Below, in pieces: positions 26,684 through 36,685 of a DNA stretch of 64,000 nucleotides (positions within the stretch are counted from its first letter, which is position 1; the number at the start of each line of letters is the position of its first letter). A program made the position numbers and the translations under genes. The stretch comes from Haliotis asinina (Eukaryota; Mollusca; Gastropoda; Lepetellida; Haliotidae). The notes beneath the pieces were generated by a model. The model was given only the letters and a program-made list of their open reading frames with translations. It did not search any database and was not told the DNA's origin. Location: contig NC_090288.1 of NCBI RefSeq assembly GCF_037392515.1, positions 19,190,969 through 19,254,968 of the forward strand, written 5' to 3'.

Positions 26684-26769
26684 AGGTGTTTCAAAAACAG
26701 AGCAACTGATTTAATAACGTGGATCTTTAGTGTAGTATGTTTATTATGCTTTGTTCACATTGAGGCATA

Positions 26770-28460
26770 TCATTCAGCTGCAGCAAGCACTTTTGGCGAA
26801 CTTCCTTATATTTTGTACACTGCATAAAAACATCGTATTCATCTTCAATCACTCCAAAATTACAATTTCTACAGATGCAACTAGTTATACCATTGCCTTT
26901 ATTTCTCCTGTAAAGAACTATTCTAAAATTATGTAGGGATATTCTAAATTTACAAAATACTCTTAGAAGAGACTTAACATTCAGTTACAATTTATAACAT
27001 TCATGCTCCAAAACTGCTTGCAGCTTACAGAAGTGTGTTAAATAATGTGAGTTGCAAATAAAACCATTCCAAGTTTGTTTGCATATGTCAATTAATCTTT
27101 CTGTAAACCTCTGTATAAACATATCTGCATCACCAACAGTTTGTGTTATCCACACAAATGAAAAACCTGTTCTAAATGTCTAATGTTGGACACCCAATTA
27201 CATTTTCCATTTTCATCTAAATTTTTAAGCAATACATAACATTGATATGGGTATGTTTATCCCCAAAGTACCATTTCTAGTTTCTCAGTAATATACCACC
27301 GTTTTTAAGTATTATATTTGTTTTTTCTGTATTCACTTTCAGACCCCATATTTTACAAAAAAACATCTAATACATTCAACTGTCTTTGTAAACTTGGTAC
27401 TGTAAATGACATTGTAACATCATCTGCCATCATTATGTCTTCAACAGCTTGGCTTATAAATATCCCATGATCACATTTATTATCATGATTATACATGTCT
27501 ATTATAAGTTCATTTATAAAAAATATGAATAGCACAGGGCTTAAAACACAACCTAGGCGAACACCACACGAAGTTTCAAACTGTTGCGCAATGCCATCTT
27601 CAGATTTTATACAAGCTTTAACTGATAAATACATACTCTTCAATATGTTACATATTTTACTATAGCGACTTTTTGTAACTAACATATACAACATTTTTTT
27701 TCCTGTAAGTTAATGTAATCACAGGCTCTTGTAAAATTGATGAATGCTACGTAATATCTACTACCTTTTTCACAAAGATATTTGTTACACAGCGACTGTA
27801 GGATAAAAATATTGTCTACCACAGAAACCTGCTTGAGACTCTGAAATCAAATTAATAACATCCAACCAAATTCTTATTTGTTTTTCTAAAACACTTCTAT
27901 AAACACTTTACCAATAACATTAAGCAATTATTCAGATTTGATCTGCTTCCTGTCTTAAACAGAGGAACAGTCATTCCAGTATTCCACACTTGGGGAAAGT
28001 GACCCGTATCTAATATCTTATTAAACAGCAATTGTAAATATTTAGTAACAGTTGTAGTGTCAGCTAACTTAAGAAATTCTGCTGGAATATCATCTTTGCC
28101 CGGAGCCTTGTTTCATTTCAGCATACCAATACTATCTTCAATTTCTTTTTCTATGATTTGACCCGTTAAGAGTTCATCAGTAAGGGTCAAGTTATTACAA
28201 TGGTCACAGGAATGAGAATGTAAAAATAAGATACAGTTTCATCAGAAATATTGTCCTCACTGCCTGGCTCAGGACAAAATAATGATGTGAAGTGCGATAA
28301 CCAGATATCTGGAGAAATGCCACTTTGCATACTCTTACCACATATCAGGGATTTCAAAGACTTCCAAAACGATTTAAAATCTCCATACCTTGCTGCAATG
28401 CATATATCATCCGCAATTTTCTTTTCATAATAATTTTTTTAACGATGGCAACATCTCTTA
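26770..28460 (-). pseudogene. Non-LTR retrotransposon (LINE) ORF2 remnant
   Basis: Decayed minus-strand reverse transcriptase, read from high to low coordinates. A linker contains FWKSLKSLICGKSM and SPDIWLSHFTSLFCPEPGSE (about 28390-28270). RT block 1 is NKAPGKDDIPAEFLK (about 28110). RT blocks 2-4 lie near 28080-27680. Then GVRLGCVLSPVLFIFFINEL appears (about 27570-27500), and the catalytic block reads MADD where Y-A-D-D is expected (about 27420). WGLKVNTEKTNIILKNGG follows at about 27340, and a C-terminal C-x2-C block, CRNCNFGVIEDEYDVF, at about 26870. Frames shift and stop repeatedly. The endonuclease was not found. The clade is undetermined. Confidence 0.85.
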
Positions 28461-28810
28461 AATTAACGTTCTGCTGATGAGCATTTCTTTAAATAAAAGT
28501 GACACTTAAATTTACAGAAGATAAAGGTATACCGCACAATTTTAAAAACAAAATTCAATATACACATAATGATACCTCATTTTTCAAACAAATTTTGTTA
28601 TTTGACCATTAGACAGACCATCACAGACAGAGACACACACACAAATACTCAAATATGTATCCTCACTTCTTTGAGTGACATTTGGAAGCTGGTGTGATGT
28701 TGTGCATCCATAAAACTCTACCTGTTGTTCGTGTACACATATGCACGCACTCATGCACACACACACATCACTGTTACATGAAAACAAGGTGTAAATCCTG
28801 CTACTTCTGA
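28461..28810. other. AT-rich DNA with CA-rich simple sequence
   Basis: No gene seen. Short CA-rich runs occur near 28630 and 28750. This may include decayed 5' sequence of the LINE, but nothing is recognisable. Confidence 0.35.
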
Positions 28811-28859
28811 TTACAACTTATATTGTGATAAATGTTTTCTACAATGTCCAGTGTCATGA

Positions 28860-29060
28860 AGAAGTGTCATGGCTCTGTAGTGGCCACAAAATTTCCGAGT
28901 CCTGTGCTGGGATTCGAATGATGGACCTACTGATTCGACGTTGGATGCCTTGTCCACATGACCAAAGAGGTTTACCCCGTCAGCAAGCTGACGAGGTAAG
29001 GATGTCGTCGGTGTGATGACTCCACGCCCTGCTACATTCTCACCCGTCAACAGAAGGCAT
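28860..29060 (-). mobile_element. Possible tRNA-derived SINE relic
   Basis: The minus strand shows a tRNA-like arrangement: CCTCTTTGGTCATGTGGAC followed about 40 bp later by CATTCGAATCCCAGC, an A-box-like and a B-box-like pair. No second copy lies in the window and no clear tail is present. It could be a chance match. Confidence 0.4.
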
Positions 29061-29707
29061 GTCATGGGACGCATAGCTGGGTGCTGAAGCTGCAGTTCTA
29101 TTCAAATCACAAAATCTTTGATACTATTTTCAAACACTAATCAAGAACAGTAAAAGGAAGTACCAAACTTGTCATCATTGATAGTTTCATATGATATTCC
29201 AAGTTTATTATCAGTTCTGTGATACTGCATTGTGAATATACAGTGAAATAATTGGCTTAAATCATCATTTAAGTCCAATAAACTTACTAATACTGTATTG
29301 AAAGGCAATTGATATATAGTACAGATAAAAAAAATAACTTGGCAAAACCATGATACTTAGTAACTAGTCACATTTAACACTGTCTGATTGAATAACATAA
29401 TGTCCATGTCAGTTACAACACTGTGTCCATATTTAAGTCTCTCTATTATTCATCTTTACAACCAACAATTGCTTAGCATCATTACACCAGATATGTGTGT
29501 CACAGTTACTGCTGTTACATTTTTTATCCACATAAAACATAATATAATATACCATGTCCTTTTCCTAGGGGAAGAATATCAGATGAAAGAGAGAAGCATT
29601 ATTCTTGATTCGGGATATACAATACTGTTCAAATAACAAAAATCAAGCAAGAATTTCATAGTTAACTTGATTGATTTGCTTTGGTGTTCACACGTCTATG
29701 ATGCACA
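29061..29707. other. AT-rich DNA, nothing recognised
   Basis: Short frames only. No repeat family or exon with splice signals was seen. Confidence 0.4.
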
Positions 29708-30267
29708 CATCAGGAAAGAGTTAAATGTTGAAGTACAGTGGTCACAACACAAGGCCAACTAAACATCAGGAAAGAGTTAAATGTTGAAGTACAGTGGTCG
29801 CAACACAAGGCCAACTAAACATCAGGAAAGAGTTAAATGTTGAAGTACAGTGGTCATAACACAAGGCCAACTAAACATCAGGAAAGAGTTAAATGTTGAA
29901 GTACAGTGGTCGCAACACAAGGCCAACTAAACATCAGGAAAGAGTTAAATGTTGAAGTACAGTGGTCACAACACAAGGCCAACTAAACATCAGGAAAGAG
30001 TTAAATGTTGAAGTACAGTGGTCGCAACACAAGGCCAACTAAACATCAGGAAAGAGTTAAATGTTGAAGTACAGTGGTCATAACACAAGGCCAACTAAAC
30101 ATCAGGAAAGAGTTAAATGTTGAAGTACAGTGGTCGCAACACAAGGCCAACTAAACATCAGGAAAGAGTTAAATGTTGAAGTACAGTGGTCACAACACAA
30201 GGCCAACTAAACATCAGGAAAGAGTTAAATGTTGAAGTACAGTGGTCATAACACAAGGCCAACTAAA
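29708..30267. repeat. 56-bp minisatellite, 10 copies, 4-mer higher-order pattern
   Basis: Ten near-perfect 56-bp units beginning catcaggaaagagttaaatg. Units differ almost only at one trinucleotide after gtggt: cac, cgc or cat. In order the units read cac, cgc, cat, cgc, cac, cgc, cat, cgc, cac, cat. This is a repeating block of four units (224 bp), so the array grew by duplicating four units at a time. No open frame of note. Confidence 0.97.
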
Positions 30268-30480
30268 TCACTCAGTTGGGCCAAGTATGGGCCCTGGCTT
30301 GGTGGTAACAATGATCCAACATGATGGGCCACTGTGCAGCTAAATGGGCCCATCATCAGTTTGACAACCATGGGCCAACCAAACCTGTGATGATGGGCCA
30401 ACATATCAATGCTATCTGGACACTTGGCAATTTGGCAAAAAACTTGTCTTAACATCCATGGGCAATCCAATCTACTTTTT
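30268..30480. other. GGGCC-rich patch beside the minisatellite
   Basis: Multiple GGGCC or GGGCCA words lie within about 150 bp (ttgggccaag, atgggccct, gatgggccac, aatgggccca, catgggccaac, gatgggccaac). This is unlike the AT-rich flanks. A decayed tandem repeat or an element end is possible. Not identified. Confidence 0.4.
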
Positions 30481-31709
30481 CAAATAAAATATTAGGATAA
30501 GATTGTATCTCAACCATCTTACTTACCAAAGACATATCTATGTCTTTGCACTAGCCAAAGATTACCAACTAACAGCCATTAATGGGGTTCCATACACTCA
30601 AAAGATGCGTCTCATGTAAAATCAGACAATAATTCTATACTCAGTTTTCAGTCAGGCTAGATAAAAATTACAGAATGCATTCATTTGCTTTTTCAAAATT
30701 AGTACTACATCATCCATTATCTGTGTCACAGTCCAACGTCGCACACTCACGATATTTGACTAACTGATCTGTTTAGTTGCTTCTCAAAACAAGTACAGGT
30801 TGCCTTACAATACTACTGGAAAGAGCCCTTCCCCTTTCATGATAACTGAGATCCTTGTTTAAACTAAATAAATTTTGAAAATTAATAAAAGGCACTCGCC
30901 TGCTATGTTTACAAGTAGTTTCACTAATCCATAGTTAACTAGTTAAGAATGCTCCGAATACTAACTCTACCCTAACACAGACCTTAATCAAATTTGTTGC
31001 CCTGAAAATGCATGCATAAAAATAAAAAAGGCACCAGTTTGGTGAATACATGAGCATGTGTATACAAAGTTTCTAGAATGAGATATTTCATGAACCTAAA
31101 CATGATGAGCAAACAGAGCCTGTATACGTATACATCAGAGGGACATGTAACTCAGTCACTCTATCTTGGGCAGAAATTACACATGAAATGAAAAGGCTCT
31201 CCATGTTTCTATGGAAAGATGGGCTTTGTGATGGTTTGTGTCTGTCATTCTGAAACAATAATCTTCTGACCTTCACCTTCTTATTGTTCATCTGCTTGAA
31301 GATAATAATAAATCCAGACAAACATTATAATGACAGCATATAAAGACATCCTACTAAATTTTACAACATATACATTGGAGCAGTTATTGGGGAAATGTAT
31401 GAAAATGGCACCACTTAACTGTGAACACTATAGACAACAGAGGAACTCAGTGGGAAGGTGGTGAGGTTGTACTCATTGTAGAATCAATCTCAGAAATCAT
31501 GGATGACCTTCACCTTAGTCATTCAAGGGTTTTCACCTTTGTCCCCAGAGACCCTACATCTTTCATATTTTCTTTCACAATTTTCTAATCACATTTCACT
31601 TGCATTGTTTATCTTCTGCAGCAGTGATGTCAGACAGACACCTCAAGATGGTAGTTCACACATACTAAAAACCATTGTGTGAGAACGTCAATGTTTTCTG
31701 CACTGTCTG
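30481..31709. other. Downstream flank or 3' UTR of gene A, nothing else recognised
   Basis: This AT-rich stretch follows the gene A stop codon on the minus strand. Part of it is probably 3' untranslated sequence. I could not fix a polyadenylation site. Confidence 0.4.
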
Positions 31710-32182
31710 TCAGTTATATCGCACAGCTTCACCATAAGATGGTGGTGGCTCATTTGGTTCCAGGGGGTTGAAGTGTGTCCCTGCTCTCACTTGACCACCA
31801 CCTCCAGCAGATCCTGTATTGCTGTTCAATAATGGTGCTGCACAGCTTGGAACAGTGTCACTCTGATAACCACGGAAACCGCTGCTTGTTGGAACATTAC
31901 TTGGAGAAAGCGAGTATGGAAGAGGGGAATTGTCTGAGGATCCCGTATGGTAGCCATTGTTTCGGATTGATGACTGTAAGACTGCCTCGTTAACTTGACT
32001 GGTAGAGGTGGGGTAGTTCCCCCCCACTGTGTGATGACCTCCACAGGCAGGGTGGGACCTGCTGTCTACCTCTGAATTGTAGCAGTCCATACACATCAGC
32101 AGCAGCACCACAAGTCCAGCTGTGATGGCCACTGACACCAACATCACCAACAGCACTGTCACATCACTCCCGTCAGTGCCCA
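31710..32182 (-). CDS. Gene A last exon: membrane segment and PPSY-containing tail
   Basis: Terminal exon on the minus strand. It opens after a good 3' splice site (tttgtctcttag, then TGGGCACT) with two bases completing a codon, so a phase-1 intron precedes it, and runs 156 codons to TGA at 31710. A strongly hydrophobic stretch begins about 8 residues in (DVTVLLVMLVSVAITAGLVV) and is followed by CMDCY. The rest is a Ser/Pro/Gly-rich cytoplasmic tail ending EPPPSYGEAVRYN. PPSY is a PPxY motif, known in other proteins to bind WW domains. The layout suggests a single-pass plasma-membrane protein. It resembles gene B (54285-62067) in intron phase, helix and tail end. Ligand and function are unknown. 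Confidence 0.8.
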
Positions 32183-32467
32183 CTAAGAGACAAACACATA
32201 AACATTTCAAATTAAACCTTTTCATTCAGGAGTATAGAGTCAGACAGCTTAGCGATTAGATCTATAGAATCAGTAGAGGCAAAAGGTGGTCCTGACACAC
32301 AGATGAGGTTGAACAATGTTTTCTCAGTATGGCTTAGGTTATACACCAGATAACTGATGCTGATTGGACTATTCAGTCTATCAATTACCAAATGCCTGGA
32401 CGAGTTTAGTAACCTTAAATCCAAACAATACATAAACACAAATACTTCACAAGAAGACAAATAAGCA
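32183..32467 (-). other. Gene A intron, unique part
   Basis: Intron between the 54-bp array and the membrane exon. It ends at the 3' splice site at 32183. Nothing else recognised. Confidence 0.6.
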
Positions 32468-32920
32468 TGTTACCTGATACTGCAGCTGCCTGGGTAGGAG
32501 TGATGAGGAGACCCATAGGCATGTTACCTGATACTGCAGCTGTCTGGGTAGGAGTGATGAGGAGACAAATAGGCATGTTACCTGATACTGCAGCTGCCTG
32601 GGTAGGAGTGATGAGGAGACACAGAGGTATGTTACCTGATACTGCAGCTGTCTGGCTAGGAGGGATGAGGAAACACAGAGGTATGCTACCTGATACTGCA
32701 GCTGTCTGGCTAGGAGGGATGAGGAAACACAGAGGTATGCTACCTGATACTGCAGCTGTCTGGCTAGGGGGGATGAGGAAACACAGAGGTATGTTACCTG
32801 ATACTGCAGCTGTCTGGCTAGGAGGGATGAGGAAACACAGAGGTATGTTACCTGATACTGTCTGAATATGTTACCTGATACTGACTGAGTAGGAGGGGCG
32901 AGGAGACAGAGGTATTTTAC
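32468..32920 (-). repeat. 54-bp minisatellite derived from a gene A exon end and its 5' splice site
   Basis: Seven full 54-bp units plus shortened ones. On the minus strand each unit reads ctctgtgtttcctcatccct, then cctag, then CCAGACAGCTGCAGTATCAG, then gtaacatac. The last 46 or so bases of the adjacent exon (32921-32987) are nearly the same, ending CAGACAGCTGCAGTATCAG before gtaaaatac. The array is therefore a tandem copy of an exon end plus donor site. Units also contain a pyrimidine tract and CTAG, a potential acceptor. 54 is a multiple of three, and an 18-codon open frame runs on both strands. The plus-strand frame (132 codons from 32467) is probably chance. Confidence 0.85.
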
Positions 32921-32987
32921 CTGATACTGCAGCTGTCTGGGCAGGAGGGATAAGGAGACACAGAAGAGGCAGCCAACCCAGACATAC
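32921..32987 (-). CDS. Gene A upstream exon with signal-peptide-like sequence
   Basis: 67-bp candidate exon on the minus strand. It is preceded by attgtacttttag and followed by gtaaaatac. In the only frame that joins the membrane exon without a stop it reads VCLGWLPLLCLLIPPAQTAA then VS. That hydrophobic run with a small-residue end looks like a signal peptide. It enters at phase 0, so the start codon lies in an earlier exon, which I did not find. The splice from here straight to the membrane exon would leave almost no extracellular domain. Extra exons may be missed, or the exon may be used in only some transcripts. Confidence 0.55.
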
Positions 32988-33453
32988 CTAAAAGTACAAT
33001 ATTACACATTACAGATACTGTTCCACCTCACCATCTACCTATCAACAAAGAAATCAAATGGGAGGCTAGGCCCAAATAATGTACCATGTGTGTTCCAATC
33101 AATTACTGTCATTGCAATACGATACCACAACAGTAGACTCCATGTATGATAAGCTGTTATCAAAAGTCAGCATATGTAACTTTATATGATCACTAATCAT
33201 GGTTTGTTTTCCCTATTAATAAATGAATAAACTTTTCTTCTTTTTGTACTCTTTTAACCAATACATATGAATGAATTGTGGTTATTCTTAGAAAACTTGA
33301 GGTTAATTAACACCAAGCGATTAAAAGCTGCCAAAAAGTCATCTGCTTCACAGTCGCCTGCCAAAGAAACCACAGAGTAGCGCTATCACTTGAGCACTGC
33401 AGCGAACTGCAGTGACATCATGTGAGAAAGATTTTCAGTTAGTTGTATATTAT
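32988..33453. other. Probable gene A intron or upstream DNA, nothing recognised
   Basis: No further exon could be supported. Confidence 0.4.
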
Positions 33454-34172
33454 AGGTCACATGCAACATAAAACACAACTTCGCAGATTCTGATACCTTT
33501 CGGTATGCACTTACCAAAACAAATCATCAAAAATGCCAATTCAGCCTATAAAGTTGAAGAAAAAATGCGATGAAAAAAAGTCTGCGAAATCAGAGTTCGA
33601 ACGATTCACTAATTTTCCCCCAGTGCTAGGGGAAAAACTGGTTTCAACAGCTGTGCTCAAAACGTATGCGTGGTAAGTAGGTTCATGGAGTGTGAGGTCG
33701 TGAGCAGTAGCCTAATTATGGTTGTGTGTATCAAAAAAGTAAATAATCTACTCGTTACATGAAAACACTTGTTGATTGTGATAAGCACACTCTGTCAGAG
33801 AGAAAACTCAATGTCTGGTTTACTGACACCTATATGTCTGCCTTCCTGTCTGCTAATGACAATGCACAACTTCAATCATTGACCACATGCAGTTTGAAAT
33901 TAACATCTATCGGGCTTTTAAGCCCAAAACAAAGACACGGCTTAGCGTATCAGCAAATGAACAAGTGGCCAATGAAATGGCTTTGGTACACTTGATTGCA
34001 CACCTACCAGTTTTGACTGGGTTCAGTATCGCGACTGCTTCGTTTCGAGGGAGGAAAACCCAAGTACAAAATATTGCACTTTTAATTTCCAATTATATGC
34101 TTATTATTTTATTTATTTGTTTCTTTATAACTGTGTTTTAACTATGTTTGACTTTTTGGTTGCATGTGACCT
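33454..34172. mobile_element. MITE-like element, copy 2
   Basis: A 0.72-kb relative of 25911-26683 in the same orientation. Its inverted ends are better preserved: AGGTCACATGCAAC at the left and the same 14 bases on the other strand at the right end (34159-34172). The internal hairpin survives as TTTTCCCC...GGGGAAAA near 33612. No coding capacity. The open frames reported across it are not conserved in copy 1. Confidence 0.8.
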
Positions 34173-35181
34173 TTAAATGTGTAAGGAACTTTGATGATTT
34201 CTCAACGTAACAGAGACATGCCGAATCATTGCATTGCAAGATACATATTTTACTACCATAGAAAATATTCAGATTTTTTAACTTGAAAACAATCCTAAAC
34301 AGCTATTATACTCAGACTGGCAGATGTTTGCACCAGGGCACAGCCATTTTGTAAAATTGTGTCATCACAGTCTAAAGTCAGTTGAGAATCAGTTAGATCA
34401 TAATTTGTTTTCACCAAGTTATAAGATTACAACTATTCCCCTGTTGAGAATATGTGATGTTTAAAACTGGCACCCAAGGATTGAATCTTTTGATCAAGTT
34501 TTGTGTATGACACAGCTGGACTCCTGGGGATCGATCCACAAAACGTTCAAAGCACTATGTCATTCGTATGATAATGCATGGGGTTAGGATGTGCCGTAAT
34601 GTTATGAACCCTTTGTGTATGGGGACAAGGTATGTAGTGAAGGAAGTCACAGAGGGAAGAGTGCTAAACTCGTATCTTTATGAACTGCTTTTATCATTCA
34701 AGGCTGGCTTCCATGGGAGATTCTTGCACATACTCATTGACACTGTCTCAAAACTTTCACTTCCATGGTGAAATCATAATCAAATGACCTCACTGCCATG
34801 GAGCTGTTTAAACATACTTTTACCACCAAAACAGTAATTTTACTTTTCACAAATAAAGCAAAGGAAGAAAAATTTTGGATCATACAAAGAATCTCAACTT
34901 TGTATCTTTTGATATGAAGTAAATCAACACTCATCAATTGAAGCTCAACATTTCTGGAGAAGACCTGGAGTTTTGGACAACAATGTCCTGTTTGTATATA
35001 ACAATGGTTTATGTAATGGATGAGAGGGTGAGTATTAATAAGTATTTCTCTTCTCAACTACAACATACTACTACTAGATATTGATAGCCATGGTGTCACT
35101 GGTGTTGCCACTGGTGAATTTGATGGCTGACCGTCTGTGTGTCTGATTTCCACTCAAAAGTGCATAGCATATAATTTATAC
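34173..35181. other. Single-copy DNA, nothing recognised
   Basis: Short frames only. No splice-flanked exon or repeat family was identified. Confidence 0.4.
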
Positions 35182-35840
35182 AACAGTCATCAGAAGATGA
35201 CATATCCCCCCAGGATCCAACATATTTGAAAGGACAAATCATCTGACAGTTACATGATGTCTCTTTAAGAAACAAAGCTCATCTGTCCATTTTGAGACTA
35301 AGTCCGAATTGTTTCCATGGAAACCTGGAAAAATACATATGCCAAAACTTTATAGACAGCAAAAGGCATGACTTTGTAGTCTGCCTCAAACATCTTTTGC
35401 AGAAAAATACTGAAAGGTTTTTGAGTTCTGCTCCTTAAACAAAGCCTATCCCTCCATTTTGAGACTAAGTCCGAAAGGTTTCTATGGAAACCGAGAAAAT
35501 AATAAGTACCAAAAGGCCCCACTTTAGGTTCTGATTGATATATCTACTAAGTTTTGCAGAAAAATATTGAACGGCTCTTGAGTTCTTCTCCCGAAACGAA
35601 GCCCACCCCACCATTAGACTAACACCAAAATGTTCCATAAGAAAAACAAAAAAAATAAAAATGCCAAAACTGTGTAATAGCAAAAGGCACAATTAAAGGT
35701 TGAGATTATTATATCTATCCAGTTTGGTCTAAAAATATTGAATGGTTTCTGAGTTATGCTCAGGAAACAAAATGATTACAGATGGACGGAAGGACGGACA
35801 GATGGATGAGGCGTCGAGTACATTCCCCCGGCATGTAAAA
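35182..35840 (-). mobile_element. Short minus-strand member of the 42068-45366 element family
   Basis: Read on the minus strand it starts near 35840 with catgccgggggaatg and gacgcctcatccatctgtcc, and ends near 35182 with ggatatgtcatcttctgatg. Both ends match those of the large insertion at 42068-45366. Between them are about three diverged internal units (aaaaatattgaacgg, agcaaaaggc, tttccatggaaac type). It is a shorter array version of the same element. No coding potential. Confidence 0.75.
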
Positions 35841-36068
35841 AAAACAATTATGACAACCTTTTATGTGTACAGTCGTAGTTGCAGAGGCTGGATTTGTGCA
35901 AATCACTGTGAACATGGCTAGCTAAAAACTGGTAGTATACAAAATTTTAGATCTGGTTAAAGCTAGTACAATAAATTTACTTCACTGTTATCTTCGTTAG
36001 CTACCACCCCAAATGAGCCGCAGTGCAGATCCAAATGCCACTGGAAACACTTATTACATTGTCTTATA
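35841..36068. other. Short unique spacer before the gypsy element
   Basis: Nothing recognised. Confidence 0.4.
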
Positions 36069-36251
36069 TGTAATGTTAAGCACATCAGTGTACCAGGACA
36101 ACTCATTTCAGGAGTAACCTCCCCATTTGTATGTTAATGTTGATGACGTCACAGGTTGTTGGGGACCCGCAATATGTCATGATGTAACCTGAAATTCTTG
36201 GACTACTGATTAAAACCGGTCAAAGCAACTACCTCTCGGTCGTCACTAACA
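36069..36251 (+). repeat. 5' LTR of the gypsy element
   Basis: 183 bp, matching the 3' LTR except for about 10 substitutions and roughly 21 extra bases (aagcacatcagtgtaccagg region, about 36078-36098). It begins TG and ends CA. Confidence 0.85.
36144..36151. promoter_or_regulatory. CRE-type palindrome in the 5' LTR
   Basis: Perfect TGACGTCA, the known CREB/ATF binding site. It is retained in both LTRs (also 38925-38932) despite nearby changes. Activity is inferred only. Confidence 0.6.
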
Positions 36252-36685
36252 AATCATGGTGTCGAAAGTGAAACACTGGCTGTACAGACCCAGGACTACA
36301 AAAGTGTGTGTGCACTGTAAACTCCTAACAGCAAACGGAAACTAGGACAACTTTGAAAACTTCGAAGCCCGGGAGCAATCGGCGTGCATGGCGAAGACTG
36401 CAACATGGATTGTTTACTCTGAGGTGAACAAAAGGTGATATTGTTCTGAAATATCAGCTTGAATCAAATACCTGAATTATATACTGTGAACTTAAGACTT
36501 TTATTTCATTGATGTTGTATAAAAGTGAACTTTTCCAGTGAGAATTTTAACAGAGGTCAGTAAAGCAGTCAAGGTAAAAAAATATGGCGGCGCTATTCCA
36601 ACAACCATAGAGGAGCACAACACTTGACTGAAAGCTGTATTGGTGCAGGCTGCAGGAGTGACTTTGAACTTTGACGTTTTTTTAT

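Noticed and set aside
32467..32865. 132-codon plus-strand open frame of 18-residue repeats
   Set aside because: It is the translation of a 54-bp minisatellite on the strand opposite gene A. Repeats whose unit is a multiple of three stay open by chance, and the minus-strand reading explains the array better.
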